Shown here piece after piece: positions 29,261-39,643 of a stretch of DNA of 57,530 nucleotides; position 1 is the first letter of the stretch; the number at the start of each line of letters is the position of its first letter. This DNA comes from Bartonella sp. CM31XJBT (GTDB lineage Bacteria > Pseudomonadota > Alphaproteobacteria > Rhizobiales > Rhizobiaceae). Made by a program: the position numbers and the translations under genes. The notes below the pieces were generated by a model, which was not told the origin of the DNA, made no database searches, and was given only the letters and a program-made list of their open reading frames with translations. Location of the stretch: contig NZ_JAQITD010000014.1 of NCBI RefSeq assembly GCF_028618555.1, forward strand, positions 1-57,530, written 5' to 3'.

Positions 29261-30601
29261 ATGATCAAACCTTTAAGATTTTTTCTTCGATGGTTAACGA
29301 AAAAAATGCCTAAACGGCTTTATGCTCGCTCTTTAATCATTATTATCGCTCCCATGGTGCTTCTGCAAACGGTCATTGCTTATGTCTTTATGGAACGCCA
29401 TTGGCAAATGGTAACTGAGCGTCTTTCAACGGCTGTCGTGCATGATATTTCAGCCATTATTGATATTCTTGAAACATATCCCCAACAAGATAACTATGAA
29501 GATATAAAGCGTATTGCACAACAACGTATGGGATTAAATATTTCTATTCTATCTCCTACCTCCTTACCCCCTCCAGGACCTAAGCCATTTTTTGCAATTC
29601 TTGACTATTTTTTAAGTGAAGAAATCACCCGCCAAATTAACCGTCCCTTCTGGATTGATACCGTAGGAGATTCTGATCTTGTTGAAATCCGTATCCACCT
29701 TGGTCACAACATCTTACGCGTCTTTGCTCCACGCAGCCAAGCCTATGCTTCCAATACTGCTATTTTTTTAAGCTGGATGGTAGGAACAGCTCTTGTTTTA
29801 TTGCTGATAGCAATTTACTTCTTGCGCAATCAAATCAAACCGATTCAACAATTGGCTGAAGCAGCAGAAAGCTTTGGACGCGGTCGTCCTTTACCAAAAG
29901 GTTTTCAACCACAAGGAGCTGATGAAGTCCGTCGTGCAGGCATCGCTTTTTTACGCATGCGTGAACGTATTGAACGCCAAATTGAACAACGTACCATGAT
30001 GCTCTCAGGAGTAAGTCATGATTTAAGAACCATTCTTACACGCTTTAAACTTCAGCTGGCATTAGTAAATACTGACTTTGATATTAAACCGCTTGAGCAA
30101 GATGTAAGTGACATGCAAAATATGTTAGAAGATTATCTTGCTTTTGCTCGTGGTGAAGGAAGTGAAAGTGTCAAGACTTTTGATTTAAATGCTCTTATGC
30201 AAAAATTCTCCACCGATGCTCGTCTTCACAAACGTCAATTTTCTTACACCATTGAAGGTCCTACAGAAATACAAGTACGTCCCCGTGCTTTCACACGCTT
30301 AGTCAGCAATCTTGTAACAAATGCATTTTGTTACGGCACGACTGTTAAACTAACCGCTAACTCTCAACAAGAATCTTTTATATTGATAATCGATGATAAT
30401 GGACCTGGAATTCATGAAGATATGCGCACAGAAGTTTTTAAGCCATTCTTTCGACTTGATAAAGCGCGAAATCAAGATGCAAGTGGAACAGGACTTGGTC
30501 TTTCTATTGCTCAAGACATAGCACGCAGCCATGGTGGCAATATACAATTAGACGAGAGCCCACTCGGGGGAGTGCGCGCTATTCTTGATGTCCCCCTATG
30601 A
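29261..30601 (+). CDS. EnvZ-like sensor histidine kinase
   Basis: A 446-residue membrane kinase. The first membrane helix is near residues 22-46 and a periplasmic loop of about 120 residues contains a proline-rich stretch (PTSLPPPGPKP). The second helix is near 168-187, followed by HAMP, then the H-box SHDLRTI (His 253) and an ATPase domain with N-box NLVTNAF, DDNGPGI and GTGLGLSI. It partners the OmpR-type regulator immediately upstream. The signal is unknown; EnvZ-type kinases commonly respond to osmotic, acid or envelope conditions. Its catalytic half is duplicated in unit A. Confidence 0.92.
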   Translation: MIKPLRFFLRWLTKKMPKRLYARSLIIIIAPMVLLQTVIAYVFMERHWQMVTERLSTAVVHDISAIIDILETYPQQDNYEDIKRIAQQRMGLNISILSPTSLPPPGPKPFFAILDYFLSEEITRQINRPFWIDTVGDSDLVEIRIHLGHNILRVFAPRSQAYASNTAIFLSWMVGTALVLLLIAIYFLRNQIKPIQQLAEAAESFGRGRPLPKGFQPQGADEVRRAGIAFLRMRERIERQIEQRTMMLSGVSHDLRTILTRFKLQLALVNTDFDIKPLEQDVSDMQNMLEDYLAFARGEGSESVKTFDLNALMQKFSTDARLHKRQFSYTIEGPTEIQVRPRAFTRLVSNLVTNAFCYGTTVKLTANSQQESFILIIDDNGPGIHEDMRTEVFKPFFRLDKARNQDASGTGLGLSIAQDIARSHGGNIQLDESPLGGVRAILDVPL

Positions 30602-30646
30602 GCAATATTTCCGCAAACCGTCTGTAAAAATAACAGACTGTATATT

Positions 30647-31147
30647 TTAGGCATTCCCTACAGTTTCAAACAAAGTGTACTGTAGTGCCTTGTAAGCACT
30701 TTCTCCCGACAAAGCAACCATCTGAAATGCAACATAATGGCTTTCACAGGCTTTAAGTGCATGTATCAACAATGTTTCAACCTGTATATGAGATGGATGC
30801 ATCCCACCAGCCAAAAGAAGACCTTGTCGATAAATGACTGAATTATTCCTTTGCCAGTAATCAAAATGTCCCAACAACAACTTTTCATTAATTGCTAGCA
30901 ATAAGCGCTGTATTTCAGCTGTTCGAGCATTTTTAATAGAGAGATCAAACGAACAAGCTAAATGAAGTGCTTCATGCTCTTCCATCCATGAAAAAGCAAG
31001 ACGATAGTTTGCGCGTTTTCCTTCCACACAAACGCTAATTTCATCTTGTGCATCCCGCTCAAACGACCAATCATATTCACAGGCAATCTGTTCGATAAAG
31101 TCAACAGGGTGCTCTTTTCTTTCTGTGGCGCAAAATGCAAGCCTCAT
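30647..31147 (-). CDS. YbjN-domain protein
   Basis: A soluble protein of about 166 residues in the YbjN family, which resembles type III secretion chaperone-like folds; the family function is not well defined. Recognisable blocks are EHPVDFIEQIACEYDWSFER, LAFSWMEEHEALHLACSFD and FQMVALSGESAYKALQYTLFETVG. I prefer the ATG at 31147, preceded by GAGGA, over an in-frame TTG 12 bases further upstream. In other rhizobia the family is usually near proC and a UbiK-like gene. Here proC is not seen in the gap. Confidence 0.85.
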   Translation of the reverse strand: MRLAFCATERKEHPVDFIEQIACEYDWSFERDAQDEISVCVEGKRANYRLAFSWMEEHEALHLACSFDLSIKNARTAEIQRLLLAINEKLLLGHFDYWQRNNSVIYRQGLLLAGGMHPSHIQVETLLIHALKACESHYVAFQMVALSGESAYKALQYTLFETVGNA

Positions 31148-31550
31148 CACAATCCTCAATCATCTTAAAACATTGTCAACAGAATATAAAACGTCTAAAC
31201 TGTAACAATATTTTGCTACAATCAGAACCTTTACACCAAACAAATACACATAAAAACATCGACAGTACACAAACACCCAGAACACAATCGCGCTGTTTAG
31301 GGCAACCTGATAGTCATAAAACGAATCATCAAGTCTTTTCAGTGTATTGATACAATTTCATAGCGCCAGCCCCCCTGATTCAAAAAAATGTATTTTACCC
31401 AAAAAAAAATCAAAAATAAACAAATGCTCCGCTCTAACAGACTCAAGATTAAGCATTTTTTAGTTTCACGCATCACATTGAAAAATTGGGGATATTTTTT
31501 GAAGATTCTTTTTTTAAGAAACTATTTTACTTTTTTATGTCTGCGTTTTT
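31148..31550. other. Gap where proC might be expected
   Basis: About 400 bases between the YbjN and UbiK-like genes, both on the minus strand. From memory of related genomes, proC often lies here. I see no recognisable pyrroline-5-carboxylate reductase motif in any frame, only AT-rich sequence and a short C-run at about 31371. Confidence 0.35.
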
Positions 31551-31796
31551 TTAATCATCTTTCTTTAAATCATCAAGGCGCCTTTTCAAATCAGCATTAT
31601 CAGCATGGATTTTCAGCACCATCTCCTTAAAAGTCTCAAACTCTTCGCGAGAAACAAGATCAAGCTTGTTTGCTATCTTTTCAGCCTGCACACGAAAAGC
31701 TGTTCCAGCTTCACGTCGTATGCCTTGCGCAACGTCAGCAGCATCCGTTGCTAATTTTGCTAATTCATCAAGAATACGATTTGATCCATTACGCAT
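31551..31796 (-). CDS. UbiK-like BMFP-domain accessory protein
   Basis: An 81-residue protein of the BMFP/DUF526 family (UbiK in E. coli, an accessory factor for ubiquinone biosynthesis; the Brucella member BMFP promotes membrane fusion). It has an N-terminal amphipathic helix (ILDELAKLATDAADVAQGIRRE) and a C-terminal coiled coil (REEFETFKEMVLKIHADNADLKRRLDDLK). The usual length is 80-100 residues. AAGGA precedes the ATG. Confidence 0.88.
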   Translation of the reverse strand: MRNGSNRILDELAKLATDAADVAQGIRREAGTAFRVQAEKIANKLDLVSREEFETFKEMVLKIHADNADLKRRLDDLKKDD

Positions 31797-32100
31797 AACA
31801 TTTTTCCTTAAATTTTAATTATTGACGCACGCATTATAGCGTATTCTCATAACATTTAGATACTGTAATTTGTTCCTTTTACTCTATATTTTACATACTA
31901 TGTAGACTTTTCATAACGATTTTGTTTAAGATTTTTTAATATTCCTTTATCACCATATTTTTTACCGCGATAAATCAGTGGAAATCTATCTCCCTTTCTG
32001 ACTAGCCTCCCTACTGACTTGACCATTGTGCATTCATCTGTCATTTCTGACCATCAGAGTCACTTCATATTCATCTCGTATAATGTAAAATGCTTAACTC

Positions 32101-32979
32101 ATGAACAATCTGTCTTGTCCAGCCATTGCTTTTCCGTCTTTCCTTGATCCTGTCATTATCCAGCTAGGTCCCATAGCACTTCATTGGTATGGACTTGGTT
32201 ACGTACTGGGTATTCTTTTTGCTTGGTGGTATGCGCAAAAATTATTAAAAAAAACATCTCTATGGTATAGAGACCACCCTCCTATGGATAAAGAAAAGAT
32301 CGGAGATTTTGTTGTCTGGTCTGCCATAAGTGTTGTTATCGGAGGGCGTTTAGGACAAGTTCTTGTATGGGATCCCATTTACTATTTTAACCATCCAAGT
32401 GCTATCATTGCCGTATGGGATGGGGGAATGTCCTTTCATGGCGGACTTATTGGTATTATCATTGCTATGATCTGGTTTGCCCGTAAAAATTATATTAACA
32501 TACGAGCCATGTTTGATATCATTGCTGCAGGTGCTCCTATTGGTATCGGCATTGTACGAATCTGCAACTTCATCAACCAAGAGTTATGGGGCAATATCAC
32601 TACACATCCTTGGGCTGTTTGTTTTCCTCTCGATCCTTACTATTTACCGCGCCATCCAAGCCAGCTTTACGAAGCATTTATGGAAGGATTTCTTCTCTTC
32701 ATCATCTTGTGTCTTCTTATTTTTGGGTTCAAAGCATTAAAGCGTCCCGGTGCTGTATCAGGAACATTTATTATAGGCTACGCAGTAGCACGCAGCATTT
32801 CTGAAGTTTACCGTGCGCCTCAAGAAGATCCAGAATGGTTTTCGACACTTTTCCATTCTACTGGTTTTACCTATGGCATGGCTTTATCTCTTCCCATGCT
32901 TCTTTTAGGGGGTTATCTTCTTCTCCACGCCTTTAAATATAAATCGACAGAAAATGGCCAATCTAAAAGAAAAAATTAA
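32101..32979 (+). CDS. lgt: Prolipoprotein diacylglyceryl transferase
   Basis: Inner-membrane enzyme that adds diacylglycerol to the lipobox cysteine of prolipoproteins. It has 292 residues with about seven membrane segments. Conserved blocks are [25 protein letters not shown], the signature region [11 protein letters not shown] and [12 protein letters not shown]. The family signature usually reads GRIGNFINGELWG, so this copy is slightly altered (RICNFINQE). It overlaps the next gene by 26 bases, which suggests translational coupling. Confidence 0.96.
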   Translation: MNNLSCPAIAFPSFLDPVIIQLGPIALHWYGLGYVLGILFAWWYAQKLLKKTSLWYRDHPPMDKEKIGDFVVWSAISVVIGGRLGQVLVWDPIYYFNHPSAIIAVWDGGMSFHGGLIGIIIAMIWFARKNYINIRAMFDIIAAGAPIGIGIVRICNFINQELWGNITTHPWAVCFPLDPYYLPRHPSQLYEAFMEGFLLFIILCLLIFGFKALKRPGAVSGTFIIGYAVARSISEVYRAPQEDPEWFSTLFHSTGFTYGMALSLPMLLLGGYLLLHAFKYKSTENGQSKRKN

Positions 32980-34033
32980 AGAAATTATTGTCCTTAATGG
33001 ACCAATCACTGTTAGCCAATATATGACGTTGGCACTTACAGATCCTCAGTTTGGTTATTATCAAACACAAACACCTTTTGGACGTGATGGTGATTTCATT
33101 ACAGCACCTGAAATAAGCCAATTATTTGGAGAGATGATTGGCATTTGGACTCTTGCGAGCTGGAAAGCTCAAGGTTGTCCTCATCCTTTTATCCTCGCTG
33201 AGATAGGTCCAGGACGTGGAATTTTGATGGATGACATTTTGCGAACCATCCAAAAGCTTTCTACAAGAGCATTTAATGCTGCTGAAATTTTTCTGATCGA
33301 AATAAGCAAAAAACTTGCAAAAGAACAAAAAAAGCGCCTTTGCTCTTATCAAAAACAAATCCATAGCATTGAAAATTTTAATCAAATTCCTTCAAAACCT
33401 CTCTTCCTCATTGCTAATGAATTTCTCGATACACTCCCTATCAACCAATATATTAAAGTCAATGGAGAATGGAAAGAGCGCTGCATTACAGTCAATCAAA
33501 ATGGAGATTTCATCTTTATTGCTGCCCCGCATAAACTTCCCTCTTCTTGTCTACAAACCTATTGTTCTAAAGTGCCTGACGGAACAATTTTTGAACATGC
33601 CCCTTTACGGCATCAATTCATGCAACAAATCAGCCACCATTTAGTGCAAGTGACAGGTTCTGCTTTACTTATCGACTATGGTGCTTGTGAGCTTGCCTTT
33701 GGCGATACCTTGCAAGCACTCTCAAAACATAGATTTCGTGATGTTTTTGATGCCCCTGGTGAACATGATTTAACATCCCATGTTGATTTTTCTTTTTTAA
33801 AAAACATAGCTCTTGAACAGGGCTGTTTTGCTGAAATCTTAGAGCAAGGAGAATTTCTTTTTAAAATGGGGCTACTGGAGCGCGCAAACCAGCTTGGAGT
33901 TGGCAAAAGTGCTCCTTTGCAAGACAAAATCCGCCAAGACATCGAACGGCTCGCTGGTCCAGATCAGATGGGAAAATTATTTAAAGTTTTACATTTCAGT
34001 GATAAAAACATCTCCATACCTCCTCAATTTTGA
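32954..34033 (+). CDS. SAM-dependent methyltransferase, MidA/NDUFAF7 family
   Basis: A 359-residue methyltransferase of the DUF185 family, whose mitochondrial member NDUFAF7 methylates an arginine of complex I. Recognised blocks: [22 protein letters not shown], the SAM-binding [26 protein letters not shown] and [21 protein letters not shown]. Starts inside the lgt 3' end and lies in the conserved rhizobial order lgt / methyltransferase / pgeF. The bacterial target is not certain. Confidence 0.9.
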   Translation: MANLKEKIKEIIVLNGPITVSQYMTLALTDPQFGYYQTQTPFGRDGDFITAPEISQLFGEMIGIWTLASWKAQGCPHPFILAEIGPGRGILMDDILRTIQKLSTRAFNAAEIFLIEISKKLAKEQKKRLCSYQKQIHSIENFNQIPSKPLFLIANEFLDTLPINQYIKVNGEWKERCITVNQNGDFIFIAAPHKLPSSCLQTYCSKVPDGTIFEHAPLRHQFMQQISHHLVQVTGSALLIDYGACELAFGDTLQALSKHRFRDVFDAPGEHDLTSHVDFSFLKNIALEQGCFAEILEQGEFLFKMGLLERANQLGVGKSAPLQDKIRQDIERLAGPDQMGKLFKVLHFSDKNISIPPQF

Positions 34034-34135
34034 TGATCGGCGCTTTTGTCAATAAGCACATCATTATCTGAAATATTCATTGACAAATATGAACATCTCC
34101 ATCCTCATTTCAAATAATCTCCATAAGGAACTTTT

Positions 34136-34927
34136 ATGAAATCTATCCCTCATCCCATTCTTGCAAAAAATCTTTCTACTTTACACACCCATGGGATAAA
34201 ACATGGATTTTTTACACGTGAAGGTGGTGTTTCAAAAAATCTTTATCATAGTCTTAATGTTGGGAAAGGTTCAAATGATCAGCTTGAATATATTGTACAG
34301 AATCGTCTTTTGATCGCCAATTACTTTTCTATTGAGGCGCAAAATTTAGTCACAGTCAATCAAATACACTCCTGTAACGTTGTCGTAGCTCATCAAGCAA
34401 TTATCGGTGCACCTCCTCAAGCTGATGCTCTGGTTACGACCACCCCAGAACTCGTTATTGGGGTTCTTACAGCAGATTGCGGACCCATTCTGTTTGCTGA
34501 TCCACAAGCTGGAGTCATCGCTGCAACTCATGCTGGCTGGCGTGGAAGCTTAAATGGAATTATCGAGAAAACAATTGCTGTTATGGAAAAACAAGGAGCC
34601 AAAAGACAATCAATAACAGCAGTCCTTGGACCTTGTATTGGCCCTTATCACTACGAAGTAACAAATGAATTTTACGACCAATTTATTGATTACCACAGCA
34701 AATACCAAAAATATTTTTTAAAAACAGACAAAATAAATCGCTTTTATTTTAATCTATGGGCATTTATTATAAACCAACTCAAAGAAGCAGGCGTTAATGC
34801 TTCTTGTGTAGAGCTTTGTACCTATCAAGATGAACAGCGTTTTTTCTCCTATCGCCGTGCAATACACCGCAACGAACCCGATTACGGACGGCAAATTTCT
34901 GCTATTATGCTGAAAAACAAAAGATGA
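34136..34927 (+). CDS. pgeF: Peptidoglycan editing factor PgeF (YfiH, laccase-like fold)
   Basis: A multicopper-polyphenol-oxidase-fold protein of 263 residues. In E. coli YfiH/PgeF keeps wrong amino acids out of the peptidoglycan stem peptide. Metal-site blocks are ADCGPILFADP, THAGWRGSLNGI and GPCIGPYHYEV, and FFTREGGVS lies near the N-terminus. A strong AAGGAAC ribosome site precedes the ATG. Third gene of the lgt cluster. Confidence 0.92.
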   Translation: MKSIPHPILAKNLSTLHTHGIKHGFFTREGGVSKNLYHSLNVGKGSNDQLEYIVQNRLLIANYFSIEAQNLVTVNQIHSCNVVVAHQAIIGAPPQADALVTTTPELVIGVLTADCGPILFADPQAGVIAATHAGWRGSLNGIIEKTIAVMEKQGAKRQSITAVLGPCIGPYHYEVTNEFYDQFIDYHSKYQKYFLKTDKINRFYFNLWAFIINQLKEAGVNASCVELCTYQDEQRFFSYRRAIHRNEPDYGRQISAIMLKNKR

Positions 34928-35400
34928 GCCCCTTTTATACTTGAGAACAATACCAAAACTGCAAAACTAAACTTTTTACCCAAATGTAAAAATAAATCCC
35001 ATTGGACTTTGCTTTTTTCACAAAATTATCTACCAGCACATAAAATATGATAGCCTTCGCTGTGATCATTTTCAATGTTTGGTTATAATAATTGAAGGCA
35101 AGATGATACTTCTTTTTATTACTCCCCTTCATTCATCTTAAATATGAAACATTCCCCATATTGAAAGCATTTTTATAAAGTAATAACCAAAAAGATTAAT
35201 CAATATGTATTTCTTTGCCGCATGGAGAAAAAACTTTGCTCTAAAAGTAACAAACTTTTGGAAAAAGAGAAAACATACTGCATAGCTCTTTAATAATAAT
35301 CGATAAAATTGTAAGGCTTTTGTAATTGTTCTCTTGCAATTTAATAAAAAGAAATTAAAAACCGTGTCGCATTCCACCATGATAATTCAGAGGTTCTACT
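34928..35400. other. Spacer pgeF / prs
   Basis: About 470 AT-rich bases with no credible gene. Two minus-strand open frames lack ribosome sites and have a composition typical of spacer. It presumably contains the prs promoter, which I cannot place confidently. Confidence 0.4.
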
Positions 35401-36333
35401 ATGAAACTTTTCTGCGGAAATTCTAATCCACGCCTAGCTGAAGATGTTGCAAATTATTTGAACATCCCCTTAGGCAAAGCAACTGTAAAGCGCTTTGCTG
35501 ATCAAGAAATTTTCGTAGAACTGCATGAAAATGTACGTGGCCAAGATGTTTTTGTTTTGCAATCTACATCCTATCCCGCAAATGATCATTTGATGGAATT
35601 GCTCATCATGATTGATGCCCTTCGTCGTTCTTCTGCACGTCGTATTACAGCTGTTATCCCCTATTTTGGCTATGCCCGCCAAGATAGAAAACCAGGACCA
35701 CGGACTCCTATTTCTGCAAAACTTGTTGCCAACCTAATTACGGAAGCAGGGGCCCATCGTGTTTTAACATTGGACCTTCATGCAGGACAAATTCAAGGTT
35801 TTTTTGATATCCCTACGGATAATCTCTATGCTGTTCCTGTCATTTCTCGCGATGTCAAAGTGCATTATTCTCTTGAAAATGTTATCGTTGTTTCACCTGA
35901 TGTGGGTGGTGTGGTTCGCGCGCGTGCGCTCGCCAAGCGCTTGAACAGTTTGCTCGCTATTGTGGATAAACGTCGCGAAAGCCCCGGTGAATCAGAAGTT
36001 ATGAATATCATTGGAGATGTATCGGGAAAAGATTGCCTTCTGCTTGATGATATTGTTGATTCAGGTGGAACTTTATGCAATGCAGCAAGTGCTCTGCTTA
36101 AACATGGTGCCAATAGTGTCACGGCTTATATCACGCACGGTGTTCTTTCTGGTAATGCAATCGAACGAATTGCCAATTCAGAGATGAAAGAATTGGTTAT
36201 TACAGATTCAATTATGCCAACACAAGCTATTGAGAAAACCCATAATATTCGTGTTTTGCCCATTGCCGACCTTATTGGAGAAGCAATAGCAAGGACAGCA
36301 GCAGAACAATCGGTTTCCAGCTTATTTGGTTAA
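35401..36333 (+). CDS. prs: Ribose-phosphate pyrophosphokinase
   Basis: Makes PRPP from ribose 5-phosphate and ATP for nucleotide, histidine and tryptophan synthesis. Its 310 residues carry all the class I motifs: FADQEIFVE near the N-terminus, [26 protein letters not shown] and the PRPP loop [20 protein letters not shown] precedes the ATG. Its stop overlaps the convergent HerA-like gene by 4 bases. Confidence 0.98.
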   Translation: MKLFCGNSNPRLAEDVANYLNIPLGKATVKRFADQEIFVELHENVRGQDVFVLQSTSYPANDHLMELLIMIDALRRSSARRITAVIPYFGYARQDRKPGPRTPISAKLVANLITEAGAHRVLTLDLHAGQIQGFFDIPTDNLYAVPVISRDVKVHYSLENVIVVSPDVGGVVRARALAKRLNSLLAIVDKRRESPGESEVMNIIGDVSGKDCLLLDDIVDSGGTLCNAASALLKHGANSVTAYITHGVLSGNAIERIANSEMKELVITDSIMPTQAIEKTHNIRVLPIADLIGEAIARTAAEQSVSSLFG

Positions 36334-37829
36334 AGTGGTTCCTTGGGGTCTCCCGGTGCTGTTTCAACACCAAGATCAGGAAATGCAACAATACGTTGAC
36401 CACTAAAATGCGTGTGAATAACAATAAGTCCACGCTCTTCAAAGTAGGTTAAAAGTCGGCGTGCACGGCTTAAAGAATGAGTTCCATAAAGACGTGCTAA
36501 AAATGCATCAGATGGACATGGCTTTCCCCCTAATGCGGCCTGTGCCACATTCAAGAAGACTCCTTGAACATCTTCTTCCAAACTTTCTGATATCTGCAAA
36601 ATATGTTTCCAATGTTCACTGACAGCCGTTTGTTCATCAACAAAAGCCTGAGCAATAGCCAATTTACGCCGAAATTGTGAAAGATTAAAAGGAACCTTTG
36701 ACATACCATGGATACGGCAACGAACTGAAAAATCTTGATAAAGCACCGCTGTTGAACGATAAAAAGCCTCAGAATCCTCAAGAATTTCCCGAATAATATG
36801 TTCTGCTTGGCCGTCACGCTCAACATCAGAAAGTTCAGGAAATAAACTCAGGTTTTCTTCCAACAGCTCTTGTTTTTTATGCACTACCTCCTCTAACATC
36901 TCGTGCATTGATTTTTCCCTCATCGGCTCTCGTGTTTGTTTAAATGGCGTTAAAATTTCCTCTGGTGAAGCAGTAAAAACGAGCTCTTGCACATCATCCC
37001 GCTCTGTTGGAAGTGGCATTAATTTAGGACTAGAAGAGCGTGCCAAAGTTTCAACAGAACCGATAATGATTGGTAAGGGACGTCGTGATAAAGCAGGGCC
37101 TAAAGCTATAAAATTTCCCCGTTCAAGATCTCTAAACATTTCCGCTTGGCGACGCTCCATTCCCAAAAGATCAGCAGCGCGCACCATATCAATATCTAAA
37201 AAAGTCCGCCCTATTAAAAAGTTTGAAGCTTCAGCAGCAACATTTTTGGCAAGCTTAGCCAAACGTTGTGTCGCAATAACACCAGCAAGACCACGTTTAC
37301 GTCCTCGACACATAAGATTGGTCATAGCGCTCAAAGAAATTTTACGCGCTTCATCAGAAACTTCTCCTGCTGCAGTTGGAGCAAACAATTGCGCTTCATC
37401 GACAACGACAAGCATAGGATACCAATAATCACGTTCCACATCAAACAGTGCCCCAAGGAAAGCCCCTACAGCACGCATCTGTTGTTCAGTATCCAAGCCT
37501 TCAAGATTAAATACCACTGAAACCCGATGTTGTCGAATGCGATGGGCAATACGAGTCAACTCTAATTCACTACGTTGAGCCTCTACAATAACATGACCAA
37601 ATTTATCTGCCAAAGTTACAAAATCGCCTTCTGGATCAATTACACAATGCTGCACCCACTTAGCACTTTGCTCCAAAAGACGGCGTAAAAGATGTGATTT
37701 CCCTGAACCGGAATTACCTTGTACAAGAAGACGTGTCGCCAATAATTCTTCTAAGTCAAGAAGTGCTGGCATCGATTTATGCAAAGCACGATTCTCTGAC
37801 ATCTCACCCAAGGCAATCTCAACCTTCAT
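36330..37829 (-). CDS. HerA-like ATPase (DUF87 family)
   Basis: A P-loop ATPase of about 499 residues. Walker [10 protein letters not shown] is near residue 40 and Walker [14 protein letters not shown] is near residue 145. A conserved [20 protein letters not shown] sensor-like segment follows. Such proteins resemble HerA/FtsK-type DNA translocases; their role in rhizobia is not established. The start at 37829 ([13 protein letters not shown]) is preferred over an in-frame ATG 72 bases upstream because GGAGATGTT sits just before it. A C-terminal helical region from about residue 330 may bind DNA or partners. Confidence 0.85.
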   Translation of the reverse strand: MKVEIALGEMSENRALHKSMPALLDLEELLATRLLVQGNSGSGKSHLLRRLLEQSAKWVQHCVIDPEGDFVTLADKFGHVIVEAQRSELELTRIAHRIRQHRVSVVFNLEGLDTEQQMRAVGAFLGALFDVERDYWYPMLVVVDEAQLFAPTAAGEVSDEARKISLSAMTNLMCRGRKRGLAGVIATQRLAKLAKNVAAEASNFLIGRTFLDIDMVRAADLLGMERRQAEMFRDLERGNFIALGPALSRRPLPIIIGSVETLARSSSPKLMPLPTERDDVQELVFTASPEEILTPFKQTREPMREKSMHEMLEEVVHKKQELLEENLSLFPELSDVERDGQAEHIIREILEDSEAFYRSTAVLYQDFSVRCRIHGMSKVPFNLSQFRRKLAIAQAFVDEQTAVSEHWKHILQISESLEEDVQGVFLNVAQAALGGKPCPSDAFLARLYGTHSLSRARRLLTYFEERGLIVIHTHFSGQRIVAFPDLGVETAPGDPKEPL

Positions 37830-38121
37830 AACATCTCCAGTGTTTGATTTTGAACATATCAGTGCCAGCACATATTGGTTGATTCTCCATCCACACCGCA
37901 ATTTGTAACATTTCCTCCTTTTTAACGGTAGAAATCATCGATTTTTCCCACAACTCTTGCATCTATGAATAGTTTGAACTATAGAACAAACTTCTGCGTA
38001 GACACCCTTGGAGGCAACGTAGAATGGAGTGATCGCTGTTGGTTAGCGCATATCTTCATATCCATGCAAAAACTATTACTGTTTTTGAAGGATCTCCAAT
38101 CATGTAAAAAGGACTTAAATT

Positions 38122-38751
38122 ATGAGTAAAAGCTACACTCTTAAGGCCGAAAAACGCGAGCGGGTTGGTAAGGGGTCCTCCCGTGAACTTCGCCGCAACG
38201 GTCTTATTCCTGCTGTCATTTATGGTGAAAAACAACCACCCTTGGCAATAACAGTTCCCTATAAAGAAATTTTCTACAAAATTCATGCCGGTGGCTTTCG
38301 TACCACCATTGCAACGATTATTCTTGACAAGCAAAAAATTATGGTTTTGCCAAAAGATTATCAATTAGATCCCGTGCGTGACTTTCCCCTCCATGTAGAC
38401 TTTTTACGCATTTCAGCAAAATCTGTTGTAGAAGTGAATATTCCTGTCCACTTCCTCAATGAAGATACGGCACCTGGACTTAAAAAGGGTGGTGTCCTCA
38501 ATATTGTTCGGCACGAAATTGAATGTACAGCTCCAGCAAGTGCTATTCCTGAAGCTATTGAAATTGATCTCTCCAGCTACTCTATTGGTGATTCTATTCA
38601 CATTTCAGCAGTGCAACTGCCAAAAGATGTGACTCCCATCATCCAAGATCGAGACTTTACCATTGCAACCATTGCAGCTCCTGCTGGCATGGATGTCAGC
38701 GATGAAACTTCTGAACAAGAAAATGATGAAGAAAACACGGAAACTTCATAA
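38122..38751 (+). CDS. rplY: 50S ribosomal protein L25 (CTC form)
   Basis: Binds 5S rRNA in the large subunit. Its 209 residues comprise an N-terminal L25 domain ([25 protein letters not shown]) and a C-terminal TL5/CTC domain, ending in an acidic tail ([17 protein letters not shown]). AAAAGGAC precedes the ATG. It is followed 76 bases later by pth, a very common pairing, so they probably form one transcription unit with partial termination between them. Confidence 0.97.
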   Translation: MSKSYTLKAEKRERVGKGSSRELRRNGLIPAVIYGEKQPPLAITVPYKEIFYKIHAGGFRTTIATIILDKQKIMVLPKDYQLDPVRDFPLHVDFLRISAKSVVEVNIPVHFLNEDTAPGLKKGGVLNIVRHEIECTAPASAIPEAIEIDLSSYSIGDSIHISAVQLPKDVTPIIQDRDFTIATIAAPAGMDVSDETSEQENDEENTETS

Positions 38752-38758
38752 AACTCAA

Positions 38759-38781
38759 AAGGCGGGAATTTTTTCCGCCTT
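38759..38781 (+). terminator. Hairpin between rplY and pth
   Basis: AAGGCGG pairs with CCGCCTT around an AT loop. The following sequence is only weakly T-rich, so it may attenuate rather than stop transcription into pth. Confidence 0.5.
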
Positions 38782-38827
38782 AATTTATGAGACATTACCC
38801 TTACTCATACTTTGACTGAAGATACAC

Positions 38828-39454
38828 ATGTGGCTTATTGCTGGTCTTGGCAATCCTGGTTTACAATATCAAAATAACCGCCATAATATCGGTTTTATGG
38901 CTGTTGATGCCATTTATCAGTCCTTCTCTTTTTCTCCATGGTCAAAGAAGTTTCAAGCAGAAATCTCCAATGGTTTCATAAATAATGAGAAAATTTTTCT
39001 TATAAAACCACAAACTTTCATGAATCTTTCTGGTCAAGCTATTGGCGAAGCTTTGCGATTTTATAAATTAGATTTGAAGAATTTGATCATCATTTATGAT
39101 GAGTTAGACCTGTCACCGGGAAAAGTTCGTATAAAAATTGGTGGAGGAAATAATGGGCATAATGGCATTAAGTCTATTGATGCCCATTGTGGTACTGACT
39201 ATTGTCGTATACGCATAGGAATTGGTCATCCTGGAAGCAAAGAACTTGTTCATCAGCATGTTCTGGGAAATTTCACCAAATCTGATCAAGAATGGTTATC
39301 CCCTCTCTTAGAGGCAATTGCAAAAAATATCGCTCTCCTTATAAAAGATGAAAAATCCCTCTTTATGAATGAAGTTTCACAAACGATAAAAAACAATCAA
39401 AACCATTGGCTTGCGTGTCCCAGTGGCGTGAAGAATATGGATAAGAACTCTTAA
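38828..39454 (+). CDS. pth: Peptidyl-tRNA hydrolase
   Basis: Cleaves peptidyl-tRNA dropped from ribosomes and so recycles tRNA. It has 208 residues with the family motifs [18 protein letters not shown] (catalytic His at about 20), [20 protein letters not shown] and [26 protein letters not shown]. The usual length is 190-240. Downstream of rplY as in most rhizobia. Confidence 0.97.
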   Translation: MWLIAGLGNPGLQYQNNRHNIGFMAVDAIYQSFSFSPWSKKFQAEISNGFINNEKIFLIKPQTFMNLSGQAIGEALRFYKLDLKNLIIIYDELDLSPGKVRIKIGGGNNGHNGIKSIDAHCGTDYCRIRIGIGHPGSKELVHQHVLGNFTKSDQEWLSPLLEAIAKNIALLIKDEKSLFMNEVSQTIKNNQNHWLACPSGVKNMDKNS

Positions 39455-39566
39455 AAAAATCCTCTTATAAACTTTCTCAAAGGAAAAATCTGTTGGCAAC
39501 GTGAGAAGCTAGAAAATAGAATCAGAATACAAGCTTGTATGCACTTTTGAAAAAGAAAGGCTTATT

Positions 39567-39588
39567 TTCTCTTTTAAGAAAAAGAGAA
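39567..39588. terminator. Hairpin between convergent pth and L,D-transpeptidase
   Basis: TTCTCTTTT pairs with AAAAGAGAA around a 4-base loop, with A/T-rich flanks. It could serve both directions. Confidence 0.5.
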
Positions 39589-39643
39589 GATTGAACAGAA
39601 AACCAAAATACTTAAACGGCTCTCTCCAATCTTCTCCCCGAAA

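Larger units (their letters stand above)
26609..30615. repeat. Tandem duplication unit B (complete)
   Basis: Second, apparently complete copy: upstream region, BA14K gene, MBL hydrolase, OmpR-type regulator and histidine kinase. The left edge is set where the AT-rich upstream sequence begins to match copy A (near 24226). The right edge is set just after the kinase stop, where similarity to the sequence following the truncated kinase fades. Confidence 0.75.

Noticed and set aside
34935..35380. Two minus-strand frames of 65 and 80 codons between pgeF and prs
   Set aside because: No ribosome site, no family, phenylalanine/lysine-rich composition expected from AT-rich spacer.
37830..37901. Upstream ATG adding 24 residues to the HerA-like ATPase
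   Set aside because: The extra residues are not family-like, and the internal ATG at 37829 has a good GGAG ribosome site.
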